NCBI GenBank assembly: GCA_964616985.1
Contig: CAZTVF010000054.1
Coordinates: 1-33,349, forward strand
Reading direction: 5' to 3'
Origin: CAZTVF01 sp964616985
GTDB lineage: Bacteria > Planctomycetota > Phycisphaerae > SM23-33
DNA length: 33,349 nucleotides
Shown: in pieces, positions 23,502 to 31,204 of the stretch
Numbering within the stretch: position 1 is the first letter of the stretch
Layout: each line of letters begins with the position of its first letter
Made by a program: the position numbers and the translations under genes
Notes under the pieces: generated by a model
What the model was told of the DNA's origin: nothing
Database searches by the model: none
What the model saw: only the letters and a program-made list of their open reading frames with translations

Positions 23502-24233
23502 TCACCACTGGGCCTCACCGAAGGGGTTCTCGCCCGTCCCCTTGGGCTTGGGTTTGGGCAATGATCCGATCACGGCCGAGGCCAGTGCCAGGTCGCCGGG
23601 CGTGGTGATCTTGATGTTGCGGGGGTCGCCTTTGACCACGCTCACCCCGTGGCCCAGCGCCTCGACGAGTTGTGCGTCGTCGGTGACGCTGGAAAGATCG
23701 CCGCTGTAGGCGCGGAGGAGCAAGTCCTTGGCGAAGACCTGCGGCGTCTGTGCCTCCCACAGTTCCGAACGCGGCACGGTCTGCTCGATCACGTTGGCGG
23801 CCGAGACCTTCTTCAGCGTGCCGTGCACCGGGTAGGCGAGGATCGCGGCATGCGTCTTGGTCGCCTCGGCGAAGACCGCGTCCACCCACAGGGGCGACAC
23901 GCAAGGCCGCACCGCGTCGTGAACGCAGACGAAGTCGGCCTCCGCCGGCACCAGGGCCAGCGCCTTCTTGACCGACTCGGCCCGCGTGCTGCCGCCCTCG
24001 GTGACCTTGACGCCCATGAAGCCCAGGTGCCCGCCGTAGCGGTCCTTGAGCTCGGCGATGTCCGCGGCCGACACAACGAGTTGGATGTGACAGACATCAT
24101 CGCGACTGGTGAAGATCTCCAGCGTGCGGATGAAGATGGGCTGGTCGGCGACGCGCTCGAAGATCTTGTTCCTCTTGCCGCCGAACCTCGTGCCCGACCC
24201 CGCCCCCGGAACGATGACTGCGAACTTGGCCAC
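23502..24233 (-). CDS. ispD: 2-C-methyl-D-erythritol 4-phosphate cytidylyltransferase IspD
   Basis: 243 residues. It joins CTP and methylerythritol phosphate in the non-mevalonate isoprenoid pathway. It has the nucleotide-binding loop AVIVPGAGSGTRFGGKRNKIF, GGSTRAESVKKAL, VHDAVRPCVSP, AQTPQVF, TDDAQLVEALG and GDPRNIKITTPGDLALA, all in IspD order. The usual AAG of the first motif is PGA. The start is set at the GTG at 24233 because GGAG lies six bases before it and the family motif starts three residues later; a GTG at 24245 is possible. The frame stays open to 24413 through repeat sequence, which I exclude. The C-terminal tail (PKPKPKGTGENPFGEAQW) is unusual. Confidence 0.92.
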   Translation of the reverse strand: MAKFAVIVPGAGSGTRFGGKRNKIFERVADQPIFIRTLEIFTSRDDVCHIQLVVSAADIAELKDRYGGHLGFMGVKVTEGGSTRAESVKKALALVPAEADFVCVHDAVRPCVSPLWVDAVFAEATKTHAAILAYPVHGTLKKVSAANVIEQTVPRSELWEAQTPQVFAKDLLLRAYSGDLSSVTDDAQLVEALGHGVSVVKGDPRNIKITTPGDLALASAVIGSLPKPKPKGTGENPFGEAQW

Positions 24234-24340
24234 GGTTGTCTCCACGGCATAAACAGTAATCGCTGGGCGGTGAACAGTAAACGCCCCGCCGAAGAGAATC
24301 GCATGCGTGCTCGCCCCCGGCATGCGAGGAGCCTGATCGG

Positions 24341-24703
24341 TGCCAACCCCAAACTCGCCTGGGGGTGCGAGGGCGGCACCGGGTCGGGGGGCGCCTGCCA
24401 CTGGGTGGAACATGACTGTTCATAGGGTTGCTTTACGCCTGGGTACTGCCCAGACGGTGCCACCCCCAAACTTGTTTGGGGGTGCGAAGGCGAGACCGGG
24501 TCGGCGGGCGCCTGCCGGCCGGTGGAATATGACTGCTCAGCGGAGCCCACGTAGGATCGATGATGGCGGTCGTGACTACCTGGACTATCGGCGGTGCATG
24601 GGTCACTGAAGTGACCATGCCGGGGGCTTTGACGCAGCGGGAGTCGGTGGATGTTCTCACCCCCAAACAAGTTTGGGGGTGGCACCGATTTGTCTCGTTC
24701 CGC
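24341..24703 (-). repeat. Hairpin-bounded element, full copy 2 in reverse orientation plus a partial copy
   Basis: The full copy (24455-24703) is the reverse complement of 8945-9188, with the same bordering hairpins (24458-24485 and 24657-24684 areas) and the internal GGTCACTGAAGTGACC palindrome. A partial copy (24341-24415 area) repeats only its first ~75 bases. After 24703 there is another fragment, GACGCAGCGGGAGTCGGTG (24742-24760 area). No protein gene is supported between 24234 and 24988; the 24760-24985 stretch holds only a GTGGGCA/TGCCCAC inverted pair. Confidence 0.78.
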
Positions 24704-24988
24704 GACGGGTTCGCTTCGGTGAAGGGAAATGCGGGGATGTTGACGCAGCGGGAGTCGGTGGGTGAAGTCCAGCGAGTAGAAACTTCTGGCTCGATCATGT
24801 GCCGCCCAAGACGCGTATTGGTGGGCAAGCTCACCACGGCGAGTCTCGCCTGCGGCGGCCCTGCCCACCCTACGGTTCAATCTTCTGGAGTACTTCAAGA
24901 ACTCTGCCGTACAATCATTGCACCCGGTTGTGACACGTGGTAAATTCCATGCGTCGCGGTCGCATTTCACAATGGTCTGGATCATCCA

Positions 24989-25312
24989 ATGGATGGACGC
25001 AATAACCACTCCGATTCGGAAGCCTGCGGCGGCGGCTGCAAGTTCTGCTCGGGCATTCGATCCGAGGGGCCCGATCTTCGCGGCTGGCCGCTGGTCGCCG
25101 CGTGCCTGGGCATGTTCCTGGCCCCCATGCTGCTGGCCCTGACCGGGGCCATCCTCTTCCGCCAGAGCGACGTTGCCCGCTTCCTGGCCGCCGTAGCCGG
25201 TTTCGGCATCGGCATGACCGCCTCGGCCCTGGTCGCCAGGAGGCTGCGTTCGCGTGCAGCCGCCAAGGGCACACCGGCCCCGCCGCCGAACGACACGCTG
25301 GAGAACGAATGA
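24989..25312 (+). CDS. Small two-helix membrane protein with CxxxCxxC motif (RseC-like), first gene of the RNF operon
   Basis: 107 residues. A cytoplasmic-type N-terminus carries Cys13, Cys17 and Cys20 (ACGGGCKFCSG). Two membrane helices follow: about 33-56 (WPLVAACLGMFLAPMLLALTGAILF) and about 64-84 (FLAAVAGFGIGMTASALVARRL). The layout of N-terminal cysteines followed by a helical hairpin resembles the C-terminal half of RseC/RsxR-type proteins, which in some bacteria work with Rnf/Rsx complexes. The resemblance is topological, not a firm homology. The stop overlaps the rnfC start (ATGA), so the two are translationally coupled. A role in RNF assembly or Fe-S delivery is inference. Confidence 0.65.
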   Translation: MDGRNNHSDSEACGGGCKFCSGIRSEGPDLRGWPLVAACLGMFLAPMLLALTGAILFRQSDVARFLAAVAGFGIGMTASALVARRLRSRAAAKGTPAPPPNDTLENE

Positions 25313-26652
25313 CGATCCTGAAATCCAAAGGCCCGTTGACGTTCCGCCGCGGCCTGCATCCCGGCGGCCACAAGGACCTGGCCCAGGATGCGTCCATCGA
25401 GGTGATCCCCACGCCCGCGCGGGTGGCCGTGCCCATTTTGCAGCACACCGGGGCGCCCTGCACGCCGATGGTCAAGCCCAGGCAGGCGGTGGCGGCGGGC
25501 GAGAAGATCGCCTCGGCCGAGTCCTTCGTCTGCGCCCCCGTGCACGCCCCCATCGCCGGCGTCTGCGAGGCCCTGGCCGTCACCACGCTGCCCAACGGAA
25601 GGCACGTCAAGGTCATCCCCATCAAGGCCGAGGGCGAGCAGATCACCGGCCGCGCGCTGCGGGACGATGTTTTCGGCGGCGACTGGGCTGTCACGCCCGC
25701 ATCGCACGAACCGCCGGCCATTGTCGAGGCCGTCCGCGAGGCCGGCCTTGTGGGCCTGGGCGGCGCGGCCTTCCCCACGCACGTGAAGCTCACGCCCAAC
25801 CCGGCCAAGCCCGTCGATACGCTGCTGGTCAACGGCTGCGAGTGCGAGCCCTACCTCACGGCCGACTACCGCGTGATGGTCGAGGCGCCCGCCCCCGTGG
25901 TGGCCGGGGCGCTGTTGGCCGCCCGGGCCGCCGGCGTGCGACGCGTCGTCATCGCCGTCGAGGACAACAAGCCCGCCGCCATCGAGGCCCTTCGCCAGGC
26001 CGCCGGCGACAAGCTGGAAGTGATCGCCGTTGCCACCAAGTACCCCATGGGCGGCGAGCGGCAGGTCGTGCCGGCTGTGCTGGGCCGAGCCGTACCCACC
26101 GGCGCCCTGCCGCTGGACGTGGGCGTGGTGGTGATGAACGTGGGCACCGCCGCCGCCGTCGCGCGGGCGGTGCTGCGGGGCAAGCCCCTCACCCACCGCG
26201 TCGTCAGCGTTACGGGGGGCGGCATCGCCACGCCCCGAAACATCCTGGCCCCCATCGGCATCACGTACGGCGAACTGATCGATTTCTGCGGCGGCCTCAA
26301 GAGCTCCGCCGCCCGCGTGCTGGCCGGCGGGCCGATGATGGGCTTCGCCCTGTCCAACCTCGCCGTCCCGGTCACCAAGGGCACCAGCGGCATCGTGGTC
26401 CTCACGCACGACGACGTCCGGCGGGCCGAGGAAACCCCCTGCATCCGCTGTGGCCGCTGCGTCGACGTCTGCCCGCTGCACCTGGTGCCGACGAAACTGG
26501 CGATGGCCTCGCGCAACAAGGACTGGGACACCGCCCGACGGTATTTCATCACCGCCTGCTGCGACTGCGGCTGCTGCTCGTACATCTGCCCCGCCCGCAT
26601 CCCCCTGACACAGCTGATCCGCATGGGCAAGGTGCAGATGGTGAAGAAGTAA
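25309..26652 (+). CDS. rnfC: RNF complex subunit C (electron entry/exit, NADH-binding)
   Basis: 447 residues. RnfC is the peripheral subunit that binds FMN and NAD(H) and exchanges electrons with the membrane part of the ferredoxin:NAD+ oxidoreductase. Visible: RGLHPGGHKD at the N-terminus, the barrel-sandwich region APVHAPIAGVC, the Rossmann-type GLVGLGGAAFPTHVKL loop, VNGCECEPYLTADYR, KYPMGGERQ, and two 4Fe-4S motifs near the C-terminus: CIRCGRCVDVCP (Cys378, 381, 384, 388) and CCDCGCCSYICP. It is close to the short clostridial length and lacks the long Ala/Lys tail of enterobacterial RsxC. The ATG is chosen because it overlaps the previous stop and has GGAG upstream; the longer open frame from 25102 lies over the previous gene. 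Confidence 0.96.
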   Translation: MTILKSKGPLTFRRGLHPGGHKDLAQDASIEVIPTPARVAVPILQHTGAPCTPMVKPRQAVAAGEKIASAESFVCAPVHAPIAGVCEALAVTTLPNGRHVKVIPIKAEGEQITGRALRDDVFGGDWAVTPASHEPPAIVEAVREAGLVGLGGAAFPTHVKLTPNPAKPVDTLLVNGCECEPYLTADYRVMVEAPAPVVAGALLAARAAGVRRVVIAVEDNKPAAIEALRQAAGDKLEVIAVATKYPMGGERQVVPAVLGRAVPTGALPLDVGVVVMNVGTAAAVARAVLRGKPLTHRVVSVTGGGIATPRNILAPIGITYGELIDFCGGLKSSAARVLAGGPMMGFALSNLAVPVTKGTSGIVVLTHDDVRRAEETPCIRCGRCVDVCPLHLVPTKLAMASRNKDWDTARRYFITACCDCGCCSYICPARIPLTQLIRMGKVQMVKK

Positions 26653-26760
26653 GAAGAAGGCAATAGGCAATTGGCGGAAGAGGCACAAGGGTTCAGGGCA
26701 TAGGGACCAGGGACCGGGTGCCATGCTTTTAGGCCCGAAGGGCCAAAAGCATGTTTACAG
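26653..26760. repeat. Post-stop repeat block with CATGCTTTT hairpin, inside the RNF operon
   Basis: It follows the rnfC stop directly with GAAGGCAATAGGCAATTGGC-type units, then CAGGG repeats, then the hairpin CATGCTTTTAGGCCC/GGGCCAAAAGCATG (26722-26753). The order is the same as at 17254-17410. It separates rnfC from rnfD by 155 bases in an otherwise tight operon. Confidence 0.72.
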
Positions 26761-26807
26761 CTGTTTGCTTGTGGCGCAATTGATGTTCGCATAGGACAGG
26801 ACTCGCT

Positions 26808-27863
26808 ATGGAAGAAGGACAAAAGGAAACCGCCGCACCCGCACCCGCGCCGCCGGCGCTGCACGTGGCGCCGGGGCCTCATGTGGTGGGCGGCGGGCTG
26901 ACCACGCGGCGGATGATGATCGACGTGCTGATCGGCCTGGCCCCCGTGGTGATCGTCTCGCTGGTGAAGTTCCAGCACTACGCGGCCGCCCAGTTGGGCA
27001 TCTGCGTGGGCACGTGCGTAGCCACCGAGATCCTGCTGAACTGGCTGCGACGGCGGCCGGCGACGGTGGGCGACTTCTCCGCCGTCGTCACGGGCATCAT
27101 CCTGGCGCTCTCGCTGCCGGGCACGGCCCCGTGGTACGTGGGCGTGATCGGCTCGTTCGTGGCGATCTTCCTGGGCAAGTTCGTCTTCGGCGGCCTGGGC
27201 ACGAACATCTTCAACCCGGCCATGGTGGGGCGTGCGTTCGTGACGCTCACGTTCATCTCCGCCCTGGGCGCGGGCGGGTACGTCAAGGCCGGCTCGGAAC
27301 TTCACATCGTCACGCAGGCGACGCCCCTGACGCTGACCAAGCAGGCGCACCAGTCGACCCCGCTGAAAGACCTGGTCTGGGGCGACCACAACGGCTCGCT
27401 CGGCGAGGGCTGCGCGTGGGCCTGCCTCCTGGGCGGGCTGTACCTGGTGGTCCGCCGCACGGCCGCCTGGCAGATCCCGCTGTTCATGCTGCTGGCGGTG
27501 GCGCTGTTCGGCGGGCTGGCCACCTGGGCGAGCCCCCACACGCCTTGGTCGGTGTATTGGGCGAGCCCCCACGCGCCCTGGTCGGTGTATCACCACCTCA
27601 TCGGCGGGGCGACGCTCTTCGGCGCGTTCTTCATCGCCACCGATCCCGTCTCCAGCCCCGTCACGCCCGTCGGCAAGGCCATCTTCGGCTTTGCCATCGG
27701 CTCGTCGGTGGTCATGATGAGGCTGTTCAGCGGCTACCCCGAGGGCGTGATGTTCTCGGTGCTGATCATGAACAGCATCGTGCCGCTGATCAATCGCTGG
27801 ACCATTCCGACCCCCGTGGGCGGCCCGACGCCCGCGCCCAAGGTCGCGGCGGAGAAACGGTAG
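26808..27863 (+). CDS. rnfD: RNF complex subunit D (membrane, covalent FMN)
   Basis: 351 residues and multiple membrane helices. RnfD/NqrB-type features: MMIDVLIGLAPV, GDFSAVVTGIILALSLP, FGGLGTNIFNPAMVGRAF, the FMN-site segment IVTQATPLT with Thr172 as likely covalent attachment residue, GGATLFGAFFIATDPVSSPVT, and YPEGVMFSVLIMNSIVPLI at the C-terminus. It carries electrons across the membrane and takes part in ion pumping. The proline/alanine-rich N-terminus (about 30 residues) is an extension. A perfect in-frame tandem duplication of 11 residues is described separately. The TAG stop is five bases from rnfG. Confidence 0.95.
   Translation: MEEGQKETAAPAPAPPALHVAPGPHVVGGGLTTRRMMIDVLIGLAPVVIVSLVKFQHYAAAQLGICVGTCVATEILLNWLRRRPATVGDFSAVVTGIILALSLPGTAPWYVGVIGSFVAIFLGKFVFGGLGTNIFNPAMVGRAFVTLTFISALGAGGYVKAGSELHIVTQATPLTLTKQAHQSTPLKDLVWGDHNGSLGEGCAWACLLGGLYLVVRRTAAWQIPLFMLLAVALFGGLATWASPHTPWSVYWASPHAPWSVYHHLIGGATLFGAFFIATDPVSSPVTPVGKAIFGFAIGSSVVMMRLFSGYPEGVMFSVLIMNSIVPLINRWTIPTPVGGPTPAPKVAAEKR
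27525..27590 (+). repeat. 33-bp in-frame tandem duplication inside rnfD
   Basis: Two 33-bp units (27525-27557 and 27558-27590) differ at two positions. They encode WASPHTPWSVY and WASPHAPWSVY in a loop between two membrane helices. Confidence 0.95.
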
Positions 27864-27867
27864 GAAC

Positions 27868-28500
27868 ATGAAACAAGGTTACCTCAGTCAAGCCTGGCTG
27901 GTGCTGGTGATGGCCCTGTGCGTGGGGGCCGCACTGGCGGGCGTGTACGTGTCGCTCAACGAGCGGATCCTCTCCAACGCCGAGGCCGACGCCCTCTCCC
28001 GCGTGCCCAGCCTCATCAAGTCGGCCGACCCCGGCAAGACCCGCGCCACCAAACCAGAGATCATCACCGTCGCCAGGCCCGACGGCACGACGCTGGAATA
28101 CCGCGTCTACCGCGCGATCGACAAAGGCGACCAACTCGCCGGCTGGGTCATCAAGGCCGGCGGCGAAGGCTTCGCCGGACGCATCGAACTGCTGATCGCC
28201 GTCGACCCGACCGTCGAGACCATCCTGGGCCTCGCCGTGCTGGAGCAGAAGGAATCGCCCACCGTCGGCGACAAGATCGCCAAGCCGTTCTTCCAGGACC
28301 GCTTCGCGAACAAGAAGACGCGGCCGGCGCTCGCGGTCGTCAAGGGCGAGGCGAGCAAGCCCAACGAGATTCGCGCCCTCAGCGGGGCGACCATCTCGGC
28401 CCAGGCCGTCACCACGATCGTCAACGCCGCCCTGGGCGACCTGGCGGCGGAGCTCGCCAAGCGAGCCGGCGCGGCCCCCGCCGCAGGAGGCCGGCCATGA
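27868..28500 (+). CDS. rnfG: RNF complex subunit G (periplasmic FMN protein)
   Basis: 210 residues. One N-terminal helix (about 9-29) anchors a periplasmic FMN-binding domain. The signature LSGATISAQAV holds Thr175, the expected site of the phosphoester bond to FMN in the S(T)GATxS motif. VLEQKESPTVGDKI is the conserved LExxETPGLG-type region, here with SPTVGDKI. It relays electrons between subunits on the outer face. The stop overlaps the rnfE start (ATGA). Confidence 0.94.
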   Translation: MKQGYLSQAWLVLVMALCVGAALAGVYVSLNERILSNAEADALSRVPSLIKSADPGKTRATKPEIITVARPDGTTLEYRVYRAIDKGDQLAGWVIKAGGEGFAGRIELLIAVDPTVETILGLAVLEQKESPTVGDKIAKPFFQDRFANKKTRPALAVVKGEASKPNEIRALSGATISAQAVTTIVNAALGDLAAELAKRAGAAPAAGGRP

Positions 28501-29117
28501 ACCCATCAGGCCCCACCCCGCTGGAGCGGTTCATCAACGGCGTCCTGCCGGAGAACCCCACCTTCCGCCAGCTGCTGGGCATGTGCCCCACGCTGGCCGT
28601 CAGCGGCTCGATGGCGTCGGCCATCACCATGAGCGGCTGCGTGCTGTTCGTGCTCACGTGCGCCAACATCATCACCAGCCTGCTGCGGAACCTGGTGCGG
28701 CCTCACCTGCGGATCCTGGTATTCACGGTGATCATCGCGACGTTCGTGACGATCGTGGACCGCCTGCTGGCGGCGTTCTACTACGACATGAGTAAGACGC
28801 TGGGCCCCTACGTGCCCTTGATCATCGTCAACTGCATCGTGCTGTGCCGCTGCGAGGTGTGCGCGTCGCAGCAGAGCGTGGGCCCGGCCGTCGGCGACGC
28901 GCTGGGCCAGACCGTGGGCTTCGCGCTGGGCCTGTCGGCCATCGCCACCGTCCGCGAAATCCTGGGCCAGGGCACGTGGTTCGGCCTGCAGGTGACGGGA
29001 GAGGACTTCCCGCTGTGGGCGATCATGGCCCTGCCGCCGGGGGCGTTCCTGACGCTGGGGCTGCTGATCGGACTGGTGAACTGGATCGTCGGCGCGAGGA
29101 AGAAACGGGCGGCATGA
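28497..29117 (+). CDS. rnfE: RNF complex subunit E (membrane)
   Basis: 206 residues with six predicted membrane helices. NPTFRQLLGMCPTLAVS contains Cys30, and PYVPLIIVNCIVL contains Cys113; with the matching cysteines of RnfA these are expected to hold a 2Fe-2S cluster within the membrane. Instead of the usual 'GRAEAFA' after NCxxL, the sequence is CRCEVCA, adding Cys117, Cys119 and Cys122. The start has a strong AGGAGG six bases upstream and overlaps the rnfG stop. Confidence 0.95.
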   Translation: MNPSGPTPLERFINGVLPENPTFRQLLGMCPTLAVSGSMASAITMSGCVLFVLTCANIITSLLRNLVRPHLRILVFTVIIATFVTIVDRLLAAFYYDMSKTLGPYVPLIIVNCIVLCRCEVCASQQSVGPAVGDALGQTVGFALGLSAIATVREILGQGTWFGLQVTGEDFPLWAIMALPPGAFLTLGLLIGLVNWIVGARKKRAA

Positions 29118-29187
29118 CGTCGGCGGCGGCCCCGGAAGGCCGCCACCCGTGCACGTCCGCACTGCCAAGCGGATTGAGGTTCGACCT

Positions 29188-29985
29188 ATGGAATACTTTG
29201 GCTCGCTGCTGCTGATCGCGATCAGCGCAGCCCTCATCAACAACTTCGTGCTCTACTACTTCGTGGGGCTGTGTTCGTACATCGGCATCTCCAAGCGGCT
29301 GGACATGTCCTTCGGCATGGGCCTGGCCGTGTGCTTCGTGATTGCCATCGCCGCGACGTTGAGTTGGACGTTCACGTATTTCATCCTGCGGCCCGGCGCG
29401 CCGCTGACGACGTGGGTGCTTCATCTGGTGGACCCGTCGTCGACGGCGAAGGTAGACCTGTCGATCCTGAGCTACATCGTGTTCATCTTCGTCATCGCCT
29501 CGTCGGTGCAGTTCGTAGAGATGTACGTGCGGAAGTTTTTCCCGAACCTGTATCGCGGGTTCGGGGTGTACCTGCCGCTGATCACGGTGAACTGCTGCAT
29601 CCTGTGGGCGTGCCTGGAAATCGGCAAGCGGGTGGCCATGGGCGGCGCCGACGCCTGGGGCCTGGACAAGGCCCTCGTCTACGCCATCTGCGGCGGATTG
29701 GGATTCACGATGGCGATCGTCATCATGGCCGGCATCCGGGAGGAACTGAGCTTCAGCGACATCCCCAGGCCCCTGCGGGGCGCGGGCATCACGTTCGTCA
29801 TCGCGGGCATCCTGGCGATGGCCTTCACGGGCTTCACCGGCGTGAACACCAGCCTGGAGAACCTGCTGAACGCCCGGTCGCAGTCGGCCTCGCCGCAGCG
29901 TCAAAGCACCGGGCCGCAGGGAACCGATTACGACAGCGGCGGCGATGACGCTAAAGAGGACGAGGTGCCAGACACAGCGCAATGA
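29188..29985 (+). CDS. rnfA: RNF complex subunit A (membrane), with extended C-terminus
   Basis: 265 residues against about 190-200 in most RnfA proteins. The six-helix core has SAALINNFVLYYFVGLCSYIG (Cys29) and YLPLITVNCCILWACLEIG (Cys136), the cysteines that with RnfE coordinate the membrane 2Fe-2S cluster. A ~25-residue insertion (RPGAPLTTWVLHLVDPSSTAKVDLS) sits between helices two and three. After the last helix (about 200-218) there is a ~45-residue hydrophilic tail rich in Ser, Gln, Asp and Gly. The final five codons and stop belong to a tandem repeat array. The ATG at 29188 is chosen for its GAGGT upstream and family-like start; 13 residues further upstream stay open. Confidence 0.94.
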   Translation: MEYFGSLLLIAISAALINNFVLYYFVGLCSYIGISKRLDMSFGMGLAVCFVIAIAATLSWTFTYFILRPGAPLTTWVLHLVDPSSTAKVDLSILSYIVFIFVIASSVQFVEMYVRKFFPNLYRGFGVYLPLITVNCCILWACLEIGKRVAMGGADAWGLDKALVYAICGGLGFTMAIVIMAGIREELSFSDIPRPLRGAGITFVIAGILAMAFTGFTGVNTSLENLLNARSQSASPQRQSTGPQGTDYDSGGDDAKEDEVPDTAQ

Positions 29986-30150
29986 ACGCCACGCACCGAG
30001 TTAACTGGTTAACTGGTTAACTCGGACTAGGCACGGCGTAATGAAACGCCACGCAACGAGTTAACTGGCTAACTGGTCGACTCGGCGCCAGGCACAGCGT
30101 AATGAAACGCCACGCACCGAGTTAACGAATTAACGAGTTAACCAGTTAAC
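29967..30150. repeat. 60-bp tandem repeat array with GTTAAC palindromes, between rnfA and rnfB
   Basis: Three units start at 29967, 30027 and 30087, exactly 60 bases apart. Each has a GCACAGCGTAATGAAACGCCACGC-like part followed by GAGTTAACTGGTTAAC-type palindromes. The first unit overlaps the last codons of rnfA. The last unit has a diverged palindromic end (GTTAACGAATTAACGAGTTAAC). No gene is present between 29986 and 30211. Confidence 0.85.
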
Positions 30151-30211
30151 GCTGATTACATGCGTCCGCGGGGTGCCGACAGCCCCCGCCCGGATTGCGA
30201 AACGAGGCACC

Positions 30212-31120
30212 ATGTTCTCCATCATTATCATTATGCTGGCCGCGGGCACGATGCTGGCCCTGGCGATCGCGGCGGGCTGGGCCCTGGGCTGGGCCAACCG
30301 CAAGTTCCACGTCCCCACGGACGCCCGACAGGAACTGCTGATCAAGGCCCTGCCGGGGGCCAACTGCGGCGGGTGCGGGTACGTCGGATGCAGCGAGTAC
30401 GCCGCGGCCCTGCTGCGGGGCGAGGCGTGCACCAAGTGCACCGTCGGCGGCACGACGTGCGCCGCGGCCCTGGCCAATATCCTCGGCGTAGACGTCAAGG
30501 AGAGCTGGCCGTTCCGCCCGGCCGTGCACTGCGGCGCGCGCACCGGCGACCGCCTTGGCCGCACCGAATACCACGGCGAACCGACCTGTGCCGCGGCCAA
30601 CCTGGTCGGCGGCGTTCAAGGCTGCGTGTTCGGGTGCCTGGGCATGGGCGACTGCGAGCGATCGTGCCCCTTCGATGCGATCCATGTCCTCGACGGCCTG
30701 GCCACGGTGGACTACAAAAAATGCACCGGCTGCGGCGCCTGCGCCCGCGCCTGCCCGCGCAACATCATCTCCATGGTCCCCTTCAAGTCGGAGAGAATGC
30801 TCGTCGTCGCCTGCTGCAACAAGGACTTCGGCAAGGATGTGCGGGCCGTGTGCAAGGTCGGCTGCCTCGGCTGCGGCGCGTGCAGCCGCATGAGCAAGAT
30901 GTTCGCGATGATCGACAACATGTCGACCATCTCCTACGACGACTACTCGCCCGACTCCGGCGACCTGCAGGCGGCCGCGGCCAAGTGCCCCCAGAAACGC
31001 CTGGTCTTCATCGGCAAGCCCTCCCAACGCGACCTGGCCGCCGTAACCGACGAGGACCTGCCCGAGGTGGCGCCCGACAAGTTCGAGACCACCGTCGACA
31101 AGACCGACTGGCAGGGGTAG
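30212..31120 (+). CDS. rnfB: RNF complex subunit B (ferredoxin-type Fe-S protein)
   Basis: 302 residues. An N-terminal membrane helix (3-27) is followed by the 4Fe-4S domain ANCGGCGYVGCSEYAAALLRGEACTKC (Cys52, 55, 60, 76) and a ferredoxin domain with C138-C142-C148-C152P and C171TGCGACARACP. A further cysteine set (Cys202, 214, 218, 221, 224) lies in the C-terminal part. RnfB accepts electrons from ferredoxin and passes them to the membrane subunits. GAGG lies before the ATG. It is the last gene of the operon and is separated from rnfA by the tandem array. Confidence 0.96.
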   Translation: MFSIIIIMLAAGTMLALAIAAGWALGWANRKFHVPTDARQELLIKALPGANCGGCGYVGCSEYAAALLRGEACTKCTVGGTTCAAALANILGVDVKESWPFRPAVHCGARTGDRLGRTEYHGEPTCAAANLVGGVQGCVFGCLGMGDCERSCPFDAIHVLDGLATVDYKKCTGCGACARACPRNIISMVPFKSERMLVVACCNKDFGKDVRAVCKVGCLGCGACSRMSKMFAMIDNMSTISYDDYSPDSGDLQAAAAKCPQKRLVFIGKPSQRDLAAVTDEDLPEVAPDKFETTVDKTDWQG

Positions 31121-31204
31121 CGAGTTTCCGGCCCTGGAATTTGCCGCCCGCCCTTTTGAATCCTACAGATCCATAGCGGGATGATGTGAAAACCGGAGGA
31201 GTCC

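Noticed and set aside
24234..24413. 60-codon upstream extension of IspD
   Set aside because: It runs into the hairpin element and does not match the family; the GTG at 24233 has a GGAG and the conserved N-terminus.
25866..27869. Open frame of 667 codons on the minus strand
   Set aside because: It runs antisense to rnfC and rnfD and through an intergenic repeat; it has a composition typical of a shadow frame.
29967..30150. CRISPR array or replication-origin iterons
   Set aside because: Unit length, lack of distinct spacers, absence of cas genes, and the lack of dnaA or DnaA boxes argue against both; a plain tandem repeat is the best description.
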